DNA of 64,000 bases from Echria macrotheca. Lineage: Eukaryota > Ascomycota > Sordariomycetes > Sordariales > Schizotheciaceae. The stretch spans positions 930,001 to 994,000 of the forward strand of contig MU839835.1 in NCBI GenBank assembly GCA_030411725.1, in the 5' to 3' direction. Below are positions 1 to 10,910 of the stretch, piece by piece. The notes beneath the pieces were generated by a model that was not told the origin of the DNA, made no database searches, and saw only the letters and a list, made by a program, of their open reading frames with translations. Position 1 is the first letter of the stretch. The number at the start of each line of letters is the position of its first letter. Made by a program: the position numbers and the translations under genes.

Positions 1-624
1 CGTGTTACCGATCTTGAAGCAGCCGGGCTTGATACCACCGACCGTGGCAGGGCCGATGATGGTAACACCCTTCTTCTTCGCCACATGGGCGATTTCCCGG
101 GCACGCTGGAGTCATGTTAGTTTGGCCCAATTGCTGCTAACACAAACACTTACACGCTCAGGCACACCCTCGGCAATGATAGCGATGGTCTTGATCTGAG
201 GGTACTGCATCAGCTCCATGGTGGAGCTGTAGACGCTGCGGGACGAGGCAAAGTTGACCACCACGTCAACCTCGGGGTGCTTGGCCATGGCCTTGGGGAC
301 CTCCTGGTAGACCGGGAGAAGCGTCTCGCTGGTGCCCCAGTACATCTTGCTGACGAACTGGCCGCCGAATGTGTAGATGATGCCCGCCACCGAGGGCGTC
401 TTGCGCTTGCAGATGAAGTCGAAGTCGAGCATACCCTGCACGGCGCGGGGCTGCAGACCGTAGACGAAGCATCTCGTCTTGTCGTTGAACAGAGCATGGG
501 CGGGCAACGGGCTCAGCGGTCGGCTCGGCGCCGCAAAACGGGCGATGTTATCGTTGGCTGAGAGACCGGCGCCGGCGGCGGCAGCAGCGCCGTTGACGCC
601 GTTGGAGGGAGTCGCAGCAGGCAT
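1..624 (-). CDS. acl1: ATP-citrate lyase subunit 1 (5' part, cut by window edge)
   Basis: Cytosolic ATP-citrate lyase splits citrate with CoA and ATP into acetyl-CoA and oxaloacetate; in ascomycetes the enzyme is two proteins, and this is the longer one (CoA-ligase alpha-like part plus citrate-synthase-like part). The ATG at 624-622 gives an Ala/Gly-rich leader (MPAATPSNGVNG). The conserved family sequence follows: FICKRKTPSVAGIIYTFGGQ, then KMYWGTSETLLPVYQEVPKA and VVVNFASSRSVYSSTMELM. Exon 1 is 624-154. A 48-nt intron (153-106) has donor GTAAGT, branch CTAAC and acceptor CAG. Exon 2 resumes as RAREIAHVAKKKGVT and runs in frame to base 1 (IGPATVGGIKPGCFKIGNT). Only 192 codons are present; the family protein is roughly 670 residues, so about 70% lies to the left. 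It is divergent from acl2, the partner subunit. The identity is very secure. Confidence 0.96.
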
Positions 625-2540
625 CGCGAGCAGGATCGTCGACTCGGCGTTCGAGACAAAGACGTGTGTGAAAGGAGGGACACGCGAGCAGGGCCGGTTG
701 AAAAGGCAAAATGATTGCAATTGAGGTCGGAGGGGAACGCGGGCGGGTTGAGAAATGGGGGGGAGGTTTTTTGTTCAACAAGCCGTCCCTTCTATTTTGG
801 TCTGAGCACCGGGTCGAGCAGGCGAGGTGGGAGGTGTGGTCGTCTTGTGCGGTTTTGGTGCAGGGTCGGCAGGAGCTCTCCGTAGAAAGGAGATTTAGTC
901 AAGGCCGCGCTGTCAGGCACTCAGCCGGCCAGAATCGAGGAATGCTCGGGCCTGGATGGGGGGTCTGCCAGTCAACATCCAACAAGCTCGCAAAATGTCC
1001 CCAACTCTTTTTTCAGACCCATGTCCGATCGCCTAGCGGACTTCCACCAAATGCGCTAGGGAAACTTTTCTGCGCTGACAGCTCCGGGCACACCCCACCC
1101 CTCTTGGCGCCCAAGGTACCGGTACCTCGGAGGGGCATCCCACCATCTTCGTCCCTCCTCGTCTGATGCTGATCCAAAAATGGTGTCCTCCAAACCCGAG
1201 TTGCGAGCAGCGCCGCCGCAGGAACAAATACAACCCAGCAGCCCCCAGCAACTGTCGCCATGAATACCGACGTGCAACACACCTCTTCTACGCCTCGCCG
1301 GTATGACATAAGGGAGTAAGACGTAGGCGGACGGCGCCGGACGCGGACCGGCGCGAAGACCATCGAGACACTTCACCGCCGCCGCCGTGATACATGCAGC
1401 CCCCAGGGACGACCGCAGACGGCGGAGACAGGCACTGGTACGGATATCCCAAGTGCCCACTCCCTTGCAGCAGCAAGCATACCCAAAGCCCAACGTGGCC
1501 GCGGTGGAAGAGAATAGAAGGAGAAAGCAATAGGAATCAGAACTAGTGACAATTCAATCGGACAGGTTGCGCAACCCGGTTCGATCTTCATTTCCTGTGT
1601 TGCTGGTTGCCCGTTGCCGTCGCACCAGCCGCGGGCGGATCATCCCCAATTCACTTCCGTCTTGTCGCCGCGCTGCGCTGACCCAGACTCCAATGGTGCC
1701 TCCTGAGTGAGCAGTGCGATCCCCAAGCCGCTGCTGCGCCCTCCCATGGTAGCCATCGCGAACCGCGGGAGTCGGGCATCAACATGGTTTCTGGGTAAGG
1801 GCATCTCTGGAGGATTTTTGCAGAGTTGGGATCGCAAACTGATGAGACGATGCGATGCACGCGACAGCAGCCTATCGGGCGCCGGGTGCTCTGGGAGATG
1901 GGGGGAGTGCAACGTTTCTGGTTTGCCTAGCAACCCCGAGCGGATCAAAAGTGGACTGCCGGAACCTGCAGCTCCCCCAATTCCAGGGACCGATGTACCG
2001 CTACCTGGCGCCCCAGACCGCCCCCTCCTGTAGCGAGTGCCCCGCTTGGGTCAACCCCAAAGGTTTTTGGCCAGGCCGACACCAAGTACCTTTTTGACTG
2101 GGTCTCCCCCAACATGTTAGGAAGCTCTCGGTCCCTTGCCGCTTGGAAGGTTGCCAGACTGAACTTTTTGTTGCTGTGTAGCCGATCCGTCTCGTAGACT
2201 TTTCCAGACGGCCCATCTCGGAATCTGACCAGCCAGCGCACCGCCCAACACCGTCTTTCTTCTCCCACGTCGACGTCCTCTTCCACTTTGCTCCCCGCCG
2301 CATTGCGTTTCTGCTCAAACACATCTTGAGAACTGCGACCGCCCTTCTCGCTTCTGCTGCCCCTCACTTAAAGGTAGGCACACGGTCCAGCTCCAGCTCG
2401 TCGATTGCGCGGCCGGCATATTTGGCGGGCAATTGCACTCGCAATTCACTCGCAAAGACATTGGGCTAACTGCGAAACACCAGAGGATATAAAAGTCAAG
2501 AGAAACTTGCCACTTACCTGCCACTCCCTAAACCGCCAAA
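625..2540. promoter_or_regulatory. Shared divergent acl1/acl2 promoter region
   Basis: This 1.9 kb has no credible coding sequence and separates the start codons of the two ATP-citrate lyase subunit genes, so it must hold both promoters and 5' leaders. A TATAAAA element lies at 2488-2494, about 50 bases before the acl2 ATG. That is close for a TATA box acting on a gene with a leader, so its role is uncertain. I could not identify specific regulator sites with confidence. Confidence 0.6.
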
Positions 2541-4402
2541 ATGTCCGCGAAGAGCATCTCCGAGGCCGATGGCAAGGCCATCATCAACTACCACCTCACG
2601 CGGGCGCCCGTGATCAAGCCCAGCCCGCTCCCGCCGCCGAGCAAGCACAATCCTGCTCCCAGGCTCTGCTCGCTCTACTTCCCCGAGGACGCCGACGTCA
2701 ACGCCGTGCTCGATCAGGCCGAGATCACGTACCCATGGCTGCTGCACCAGGGCGCCAAGTTCGTCGCAAAGCCCGACCAGCTGATCAAGCGCAGAGGCAA
2801 GAGCGGTCTCCTTGCACTTAACAAGACCTGGCCCGAGGCGCGTGCCTGGGTTGCTGAGCGCGCCGGCAAGCCCCAGAAGGTTGAGCACACAGAGGGTGTC
2901 CTCCGGACATTCCTGGTCGAGCCTTTCGTGCCGCACCCGTCCAACACTGAGTACTACATCAACGTGAGTAACGCAGACAGTTTCAAGGGGACATTGGCTG
3001 ACCTGTAGCAGATCAACTCCGTTCGCGATGTAAGTTGACGATTTCTGTTGTCGAGTGATTGAGAGAGGAGCTGCAGTATATGGGTGCGGAGAGGGAGTAA
3101 AAAAATCGCCGATGCCTCCTTGTTTTAAACAGGAGAATAACCGCAACGATTGACGATCGAAGCGGGATTTGGGCGAATGCGGGTTGTGAAGCCAACCAGC
3201 CGACGGACGAACGGAGGCTAAACCTCATTTCGCTGTGGGCCAGTGGCAGCGAAGCACAATGGCACAGAAAGCTATTGCAGCCTATCAAAACTGCAACCAT
3301 GAGCAAGCGAACTAACATCGAATCAGGGCGATTGGATTCTCTTCACCCACGAGGGCGGTGTTGATGTTGGCGATGTCGATGCCAAGGCTGAGAAGATTCT
3401 CATTCCGGTCGACCTCTCAGAATACCCGTCCAACGAGGTGATTGCCAGCACACTTCTGAAGAAGGTGCCCAAGGGCATCCACAACGTCCTGGTGGACTTT
3501 AGTGAGTTTGTCTGATAATGAGTCTCTCAAGGCACCTCTTACCATTGATAGTCACCCGTCTGTACGCCGTCTATGTCGACTGCCAGTTCACATACCTCGA
3601 GATCAACCCCCTGGTCGTCATCCCGAACGAGGATGCCACCTCTGCTTCGGTCCACTTCCTCGATCTCGCTGCCAAGCTCGACCAGACGGCCGACTTCGAG
3701 TGCGGTGTCAAGTGGGCCATCGCCCGGTCTCCTACGGCTCTCGGCATCACTGCCCCGACGACCAGCAACGGCTCCATCAACATTGATGCCGGCCCGCCGA
3801 TCGAGTTCCCCGCGCCTTTCGGCCGTGAGCTCACCAAGGAGGAGGCGTACATCGCTGAGCTGGACGCCAAGACGGGTGCCTCGCTCAAGCTGACGGTCCT
3901 CAACCCCAACGGCAGAATCTGGACTCTGGTCGCCGGTGGTGGTGCCTCGGTCGTCTACGCCGATGCTATTGCCTCGGCTGGTTTCGCCGACGAGCTCGCC
4001 AACTACGGTGAATACTCTGGTGCGCCGACCGAGTCTCAGACGTACCACTATGCTCGCACAGTGCTGGACCTCATGCTCCGCGCGCCTGTGAGCGACAAGG
4101 GCAAGGTGCTCTTCATTGGTGGTGGCATTGCCAACTTTACGAACGTTGCTAGCACCTTCAAGGGTGTCATCAAGGCTCTCCGCGAGTACGCCAAGGCGCT
4201 CAACGAGCACAATGTGCAGATCTGGGTGCGCCGTGCTGGCCCCAACTACCAGGAGGGTCTCAAGAACATGAAGTCGGCTACGCAGGAACTTGGTCTGAAT
4301 GCCAAGATCTTTGGTCCCGAGATGCACGTCAGCGGTATCGTGCCGCTGGCTCTGATTCCCGGCAAGTGGGAAGAGAGCGGCGCCGAGGAGTTCAAGGGTT
4401 AG
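2541..4402 (+). CDS. acl2: ATP-citrate lyase subunit 2
   Basis: This is the second ATP-citrate lyase subunit, with the ATP-grasp and succinyl-CoA-synthetase-beta-like part and the citrate-binding domain; it partners Acl1 in the cytosol to make acetyl-CoA for lipids and acetylation. Four exons are inferred: 2541-2963, 3012-3029, 3327-3501 and 3552-4402. They total 488 residues, the usual length of the family. Exon 2 is only 18 nt (INSVRD) and bridges TEYYIN to GDWILFTHEGGVDVGDVDAK. Recognisable blocks are KPDQLIKRRGKSGLLALNK (ATP-grasp), YVDCQFTYLEINPLVVIPN, and in the citrate-binding domain GRIWTLVAGGGASVVYADA and VLFIGGGIANFTNVASTFKG. Intron 2 (3030-3326, 297 nt) is long for this genome and has ACTAAC near its 3' end. 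The acceptor of intron 1 was placed at CAG 3009-3011 rather than TAG 3006-3008 to match the family, which lacks an extra Gln. Confidence 0.95.
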
Positions 4403-5269
4403 AGGGTCAAAGGGGGGTGGTTCGCTGGTCAGATTATAATATACAGGGCGGGATTGGCGTATAGCCTAGAGGGCCCATAGAGAGAGGCTATTATCAGACA
4501 CGACCGGTGTCTGGTGATATGAATATGAGTGTACGTTGTCATAGACCGTGGCATGAATTGTTGGACTTTTGGTTTGCGACCGTTCACTGCTGCTGTTCAC
4601 GTGCTGCTGCGATGCTGAGAGCTGTTTATCGTCCTTGAAACGTTTCGGAATCCAAGGGGGTAGCTGAGCTGGGTAGCTGAGCTGAGTAGCATCGCCACGA
4701 GCTGAATATGACTTGGTGGCTGTGTCTACGGACGTCCATGTCTGGGGGGTTCGGGGAATCGTGCAGCACAGTCTCACAGCACCGAGTTCGCATCACCTAA
4801 GTGTAGGCATTTTCGTGCTTATTACAACTAGGGCTTATCACACGCTAGATATCTTGTCAAGCTTGTGTTGATACTCCGTTCTCAGTAAACTAACGCCGAG
4901 CGGAGACCAACTACCTTTACCTACCCGACTCCGATCCGATCCGAGGGGAGTAAGCACACTGTGTCCCACGTACTCGTACACTGGACGCTGGGGAGGTTTG
5001 TTTTTCTAGTGTATGTGCATGTGCAATGCTTAGATACGTAGTCTATCTACGTCCTTGATCTATCTTGATCTATCTTGGATGGAAGCTGGTTGAGTGAGTG
5101 CTGTGGCGTATTATTGTATCATTTGTTGGATCCGGGCCTGGGCCTGGGGCCTGGAGCAGATGCAGGGCGGCGGGTAAGGGAGGTAGGGTAGGGTAGGGAC
5201 CCTGATTTGAACCGAACCGGACGGTCGGGACTCATTCAAGTGTAGGATCTGCACTTGCTTGCATATTCG

Positions 5270-5313
5270 GTGGCGGCGGCGGTAGTGGTGGTGGTGGTGG
5301 GTGTGGGTGTGGT
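5270..5313. repeat. GGT/GGC-rich microsatellite
   Basis: The run is GGTGGCGGCGGCGGTAGTGG followed by repeated GGT and GGGTGT units. It is a simple repeat in non-coding DNA. Confidence 0.8.
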
Positions 5314-5873
5314 ATTCGATGCAGACGTAACATGTATTCGTATGCGCGAGGATAGCCGTCTTTGGTGAGTGGCATCCGGGTGGTCTTAATGGTTCTAGAT
5401 TATCTGCTGCTGCGTTTTGGCGTCTCATGTGTGTCTCTATTCCCGTACGGAGTCTTGGTGGGTAATGGGGCGAGCAGTTAGGCCTGGAACCTAGATCTGA
5501 ATCGCGGTTGGGAGGGGGGAGAACTGCTGCTGCTGACACTGCCACTGGACGGTGGGTGTGTAAAGACGGAAAGGATCGCATTGTTTGAACATCCAGCTGA
5601 TGATCCACCGAGTGAACCGCATCTAGCTCACCGTCGCAGAGTTGTCGCTGCATACCTACCTACCTATGGTGTAAGGCTGTACAGTAGCTGTATTCCGTAG
5701 CTGTAGCTGCAATCTGCATCTAACCGCAGGATCTCCATCACCAGCATATGCCCGCTGCCACTGCCGCTGCCGCTGCCGTGCAGCCACATTGCAAAAGCAT
5801 TTCCAAACTTGAAACAAATCATGGGTGCGAAAAACACGCGGCGGCGGCGGGATGCAAAAACCAAAACCAAAAG

Positions 5874-5891
5874 CATGGCATGGCATGGCAT
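5874..5891. repeat. CATGG pentanucleotide repeat
   Basis: Three to four tandem copies of CATGG occur in non-coding sequence. Confidence 0.75.
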
Positions 5892-6054
5892 ACAATGCGA
5901 GTCCGCGGCATAGTTCTAGAATAGCCATTGCAACATAACTACTCACATTTACACACGGCACCATTGAGGTTGGATGGCACCCCCAACCTCGGGCCCCGAA
6001 GTCGCACGACACCCGATCACCGAGTCCCGACCCCGAGCCCGTGCCGAGCCCGAT

Positions 6055-6112
6055 GACCACCCCGACCCCGATCTCGACCCCGATCCGGACCCCGATCCCG
6101 ATTCAGACGCCA
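6055..6112. repeat. Imperfect GACCCCGATC decamer array
   Basis: About five to six imperfect copies of a 10-nt unit close to GACCCCGATC occur in tandem, with a related degenerate stretch just upstream from about 6015. Read as protein it would give Asp-Pro on one strand and Gly-Ser on the other, with no homology to known genes, so a non-coding minisatellite is the better reading. Confidence 0.8.
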
Positions 6113-6687
6113 AATTTCGATGCCCGGTTCCCGATTCTACTGTCGTTGGTGGTTGACCATTGGCACCGCAACCTCCTCCTCCTGGACTGATTGGGAAGGA
6201 AGAAGCTAGACTAGACAAACACGGGCTGCAAGCAAATCTGGACTCCGCAAGCAGACCACAGCGCTGATTCCATGTTCGAATCCAGGACCGGTCCGGAAGC
6301 TGTAGACTACCGGTGGCACTGCCTCCGGACCCCGCTACGGCTCCGTGTTCTATGTCAGTCCCGACTACACCCCATGTTCACACCCAAAGCAACCCATTCA
6401 TAGGTACTCTCAAAACATCCTCATCATTACTCAACAGCCTAGGTGATCTAGCTACCCGGCATCAAACTACCGCCAAAAGAGCATATACACACGCGTCATC
6501 CCCCGATCCCACTAAATACGTACAGCGAGAAAAAAGTGGTATCATACATAATGCGAGTGCAATCAGAGACATAGGAATACGCTAATCGTCGTGGACCATG
6601 ACAAGCCAAAGACCGCAAACGGGCTAGATTACGACGTCCAACGTCTATTTCTATCATTGCTGGTCGAGCGGGTACTTCGAGGTATAT

Positions 6688-8251
6688 CTAAAGGGCCACA
6701 GCCACGGCAGCAATAGCGCCCAGAACGAAGGAAATTCCGGCAGTCGCAGACTTCCCTGCAGCGTTCTTGGGCGTCGCCGAGGTAGTTCCGTTGCCGCTCG
6801 TAGGCGTGGGCGAGTTCAGCGCGACAGTATTGGTGCCGGGAGCTGAATCAATTAGCAATTGCCATCACAACGACGGAAACAAAAACATACCATTGATCTC
6901 GTCCTCGCCGAGAGGCTTGACGGCCAACCCGCTGATGACACTACCATCAGGGTTGCGCACCGGGTGCTTGACATCCCACGACGAGATGGACACCAACTTT
7001 CCGACGGGCTTCGGTGAGACACCCTTCTGGATGATCTCAGGGGCATCCGGGGGCAGAACAGGCAGCGTGAAGTTGCTGTTGAAGCCCTTGGTGGAGATCA
7101 GCTTGGACTCGCACGTCGGCGCCTTGGGCGCAGGGGCCGACGGAGGCTTGGCACCCTGGATCTTGGTGAAGTCGAGCTTGGAGAACTGGTCCTTGAGGGC
7201 GTACCAATCGGGCAGGAGAGTAATAGAGCCGTCCGCGCTGATGTTGGCCAGGCCAAAGTTATTGGGCTCCTGGGTATACTCATACACGATACCGCCCGAG
7301 AAGACGTCCGTCATCTCCGGTCCATAGATGGTTCCAACCTCGGTAAAGATACGCGGAGAAGGCGTGTTGCACCCGTACTCCGAGTAGAAAATGGGGACCG
7401 AGCTGCCCTTGAAACCAGCAACGAGCTGGTCGTAGCCTGACTTCGTGAAGGAGCTGTCACCACACCAACTGTAGCTGTTAAGGGCGAAGATGTCTCCGTG
7501 GCTCAAATCGTCCGTCTTGCCATCCTCCAAGCACTGGAAGTAGTTGAAGGTGTCAAACAGGACGTCGCGCACGTCGGCGGCCGAGTAGCCGACGGGGATG
7601 GGGCGGTCGCAGTGGTTCTTGACATAGTTCTTGACGTCACGGGTCACAGCACGCGAGTACGGCGGGACAGTAGCCCCCGTCTCCTCGTTGTTGATGACCT
7701 CGTTGCCCGAGAAGAAGGCAAGCGTGTTGGGGTAGTTCTTGAAGGCTTCGACGACGGCGAAGGTGCGGTTCAGGTACGAGGCATAGTACGACTCCCATGG
7801 ATTGAAACTGGTCAGACTCTCACCGACCAGAGGCGAATTCACGTCGAGCAACATGTACATGCCGGCCGCATTGAAGATGCTGGCGCACTGATCGTGGTTG
7901 AGATCGGGGTTGAGGTTGTAGACGCGGATGGCGTTGACACCGAGCACCTGCAGGATCGCCGCGTCACGGAGGCACACGTCGGCATCGCTCAGGGGATCTA
8001 CGCCCCTACTAGGGTCGTAGCCGGCCGAGCCACCGGGCTGGTACGCGACACCGACGATCTGAAATCGGTTGCCAGTCTTGGGGTTGATGAAGTAGTTGTC
8101 TTTGGCCTCGAGGACGGGCACGGCCGAAACGAGGCTTGCGCCAAGCGCGAGGAGCGCCGTCGGGAGCTGCGCGACCTGTTAGCTGATCTCTGAAGCCACA
8201 ATTCGGCGCGGGCCGATAGACAAAGAAAGACCCGAGTCGACATACAAGCAT
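6688..8251 (-). CDS. GPI-anchored GH72 beta-1,3-glucanosyltransferase
   Basis: GH72 (Gas/Gel/Phr) enzymes cut beta-1,3-glucan and transfer it to another chain, elongating cell-wall glucan at the plasma membrane. Inferred exons are 8251-8246 (only ATGCTT), 8175-6891 and 6842-6688, joining in frame to 481 residues. The N-terminus (MLVAQLPTALLALGASLVSA) is a signal peptide. The acid/base Glu is in FFSGNEVINNE (about E161) and the nucleophile Glu in IFYSEYGC (about E268). The last exon supplies a Ser/Thr/Asn stretch and a hydrophobic tail (GISFVLGAIAAVAVAL), a GPI signal. After the catalytic domain only one Cys is seen and no CBM43/X8 module, so it belongs with the Gas members lacking that module. 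The first intron (8245-8176) has GTATGT and a CTAACAG end. The 6-nt first exon is chosen because it alone restores a signal peptide. Confidence 0.93.
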
Positions 8252-9609
8252 TGTTTCTTCGCTACTCGCTGCGGGATAACTCTATCGAATCGACGACGGC
8301 GGTGCGGGAGATTGGAATCGATGTTTCTCGGACGCGAGAGTGGGCGAGTTGGTCAGGGTTAAAAAAACGTCAAAAATAAGCAATCATGTCAAAGGAGTGA
8401 CGAGAAAATGAGAAAGCGCAACAGCGACACCGGCGACTTCCTCCGAGAATCACAGCAGCAGCAAGGACAACTGGAAGGAAAAGTGAACGACGGCAAAAGG
8501 TGATGGAGATGGGGGGAATACGAACGCCAAGGGATCCTGAGATTTCGACTCCAGGAACCACGCAGTAGGCGGCCCGAAAGGGAATGGTCCATTTCGGTAG
8601 CACGGCCAGCCAATCAAAAATCCGGGGCAATCCCTTCCACGGCTCCATCCCTTCTCCATCGCGTCTCAGTCGCCATCTTGGCTGCAGCACCCGCAAACGC
8701 CAATTCGATCACTCAGACAGCTGCCACAACGGTCAGGTCGCGCTAGTGTTTGACCCGGACTCGAATGACCACTCTGCACGTTATCTGAATGTTTGACAAT
8801 GTTCTTTGTTTTGCGACTGCGAATGATCTACCGGCAATTGGACCAGTGACGTCTGAGTTCGCCGGACCTGGTTCCTGGCTCTGAGATCTTTGTGCAGTGT
8901 ATCATCCCGAGATTTTCAGGGTCTCGATCAGCTGCGGCACGGTTAATGTTTCCATGACGTCGGGCGCTACTCGAGTAAGGATTGAAACAATTATGTTTCT
9001 AGGATGTCAGGCATGGTCCCTGGGTCGAATCAAGACGAAGAGTCTGAGGTTACTTGAACCAGGCACGGCTCATATGTTAGCTTGCTTCACCTTACGCATG
9101 AGAAATCTCTAACTCGCAAACCATGTCAGGTTCCGGGACCTAACTGCGAGTCCTGTCCCAACTCTTGTTCTCATCTTCAACCACCAGGCGGTCCAGTATG
9201 TGGTGACAAACCTCGGGATTTGTGGAGGGAGTTACACGATTACATTGCATGCGATAATTGATTGTCCTGAAATCGCAGGTTTGATCACGAGCCAGTGATG
9301 ACAAAGCAGACCTGACCAACGCCATCGATCTTCTAGAATGGTCGTGCGGGCATCAAATACATGATCCAGATCACCTTTGTCTTGCCTCGGTTTTCATCCA
9401 TCTCTAATAAAAAGCTCGAGTTTCCAGTAGATTGTCTTGCCCGATTTGATCTTGTTATTGTCGGCCTTCAACTCCAAGTCTCATCCCCCGCCAAGAGTTG
9501 CCCCTCGTCAGCAATAGTCATCACTAATCAACCGGACAACTTCATCAAACGGAATAGCATCAGTTTCACATCGCATCAATACCGCGGGCGCCTTTTGTCT
9601 CTGTTGATC
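8252..9609. other. Divergent intergenic region, GH72 / WLM protease
   Basis: 1.36 kb lie between two divergent start codons. It should contain both promoters. No conserved open frame, RNA gene or strong repeat was recognised. Confidence 0.55.
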
Positions 9610-10737
9610 ATGGATTCCCCAAACCCCAGCGACCAAGATGGTACAAACCACAGTGACCAAGATGTACCATCAAGCCCAGTGGCAGAAGATACCCCGGTGA
9701 AGATCAAAGAACCATACGAAGAAGGCGACGATGTCGACTATGTGGTGACCATCAAGTTTGGTCCCGAGAAGACGTCAGAGAAATGGGGTCTCTACCACGG
9801 CGCCACGCTCGAGGATCTAGTCGTGCAAGCCTACCTCAAGTGGCCGGCCTACGACTGGACGCTCAGCAAGGTGATCGTCGAGAAGCGCGTGCCGGACTTT
9901 AAGTCGCTGCTCAAGAGCACCGAGGACGCCAAGACCGAGCTGGACCTCCTGAAAGACAACTCGCTGCGCCTGATGGCGCCCAAGATCGACACCCAGAAGA
10001 GCCTGGAAGAAGCCCGGGCCGGCCAGCTCGCCCTCTTCCAGGCGGCGCGGAAGCGCGCCCTCGGAAAAGTGCACGGCATCAGCCGCCGCGGCAACAGCAG
10101 ACAGCTCGCGCACGACGCCTACACGTTCCAGACAATCCGGCCGCTTTCGTATCTGCCCAATCCGGAGCGGAGCACGCAGTACCTCGAGCGTCTGAAGGCA
10201 GACCCGGGCATCAAGGCCGCCATGCGCAAGCACAAGTTCAGCGTCGGCCTGCTGACCGAGATGGACCCGTCGCAGTTTACCGAGCACCACGGCGACGGGG
10301 GGACGACGCGGATCCTGGGGCGGAACCGCAACTTTGGGGAGGTGATTGAGCTCCGGCTCCGGACGGACGCGTATGACGGGTACCGGGATTACAAGACGAT
10401 CCGGAAGACGCTCTGTCACGAGCTGGCGCACAACGTGCATGGGGATCACGATCGGGACTTTTGGGACCTGTGTCATCAGATTGAGAGGGAGGTGCACGCG
10501 GCGGACTGGAAGAAGAGTGGGCGGACGGTGGGCGAGGAGGAGTATCGGTTTGTGGTGGATGATACGCATGAGGATGCGGGTGGGTGGGTTGGAGGGGAGT
10601 ATACGCTCGGAGGAGGAGGGCAGGGGGACTCGGCTGGGTTGAGCAGAAGGGAGATTCTGGCGAGGGCGGCCGAGTCGAGGTGGAAGAGGCTTGATGAGGC
10701 GAAGCAGATGGAGAAGAAGGGGCCTAGCGGGTCGTAA
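9610..10737 (+). CDS. Ubiquitin-like/WLM-domain metalloprotease
   Basis: A single exon encodes 375 residues. Residues about 43-122 form a ubiquitin-like segment (YVVTIKFGPEKTSEKWGLYHG ... NSLRLMAPK). Residues about 170-290 carry a WLM (Wss1-like metalloprotease) domain. The zinc-binding motif HELAHNVHGDH at about 270-280 gives ligands H270, H274 and H280 and catalytic E271. WLM proteases of the Wss1/SPRTN group act on DNA-protein crosslinks and sumoylated or ubiquitinated targets; the UBL-WLM arrangement is known from other fungi and plants, where its role is less settled. The C-terminal about 80 residues are Gly/Glu/Arg-rich and probably flexible. Start choice: the ATG at 9610 (MDSPNPSDQDG) begins an acidic disordered leader. 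The frame stays open upstream to an ATG at 9361, which would add 83 residues lacking obvious domain character and is less likely. No intron was detected. Confidence 0.9.
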   Translation: MDSPNPSDQDGTNHSDQDVPSSPVAEDTPVKIKEPYEEGDDVDYVVTIKFGPEKTSEKWGLYHGATLEDLVVQAYLKWPAYDWTLSKVIVEKRVPDFKSLLKSTEDAKTELDLLKDNSLRLMAPKIDTQKSLEEARAGQLALFQAARKRALGKVHGISRRGNSRQLAHDAYTFQTIRPLSYLPNPERSTQYLERLKADPGIKAAMRKHKFSVGLLTEMDPSQFTEHHGDGGTTRILGRNRNFGEVIELRLRTDAYDGYRDYKTIRKTLCHELAHNVHGDHDRDFWDLCHQIEREVHAADWKKSGRTVGEEEYRFVVDDTHEDAGGWVGGEYTLGGGGQGDSAGLSRREILARAAESRWKRLDEAKQMEKKGPSGS

Positions 10738-10910
10738 GTGATTTTAGGGATTTGGTTTATGAATAATGAGTAATCTAGCGTATATCCATCACTTGTTATC
10801 TATATTCCATACCTTTGCCTCAACTCTTGGATAATTCAGCGTAAACCCACACCACTTGTTACTTGCTCTGATAACCTGCCGCTGACCCCAGATTCTTTCT
10901 CATTCAAGTC

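Larger units (their letters stand above)
4403..6687. other. Gene-free stretch between acl2 and the GH72 gene
   Basis: 2.3 kb lie between two convergent genes. No conserved coding sequence was found. It holds several simple repeats (GGT/GGC runs near 5270-5313, CATGG near 5874-5891, GACCCCGATC near 6055-6112), which account for most of the longer open frames here. Confidence 0.6.

Noticed and set aside
5180..5200. GGTAGGGTAGGGTAGGG run resembling telomere repeats
   Set aside because: The unit is GGTAG/GGGTA rather than TTAGGG, there are only about three copies, and the flanks are unique sequence.
6313..6585. 90-codon frame near the GH72 3' end
   Set aside because: Low-complexity Thr/Ser/Pro content, no motif; it lies in the interval where the GH72 3' UTR and simple repeats are expected.
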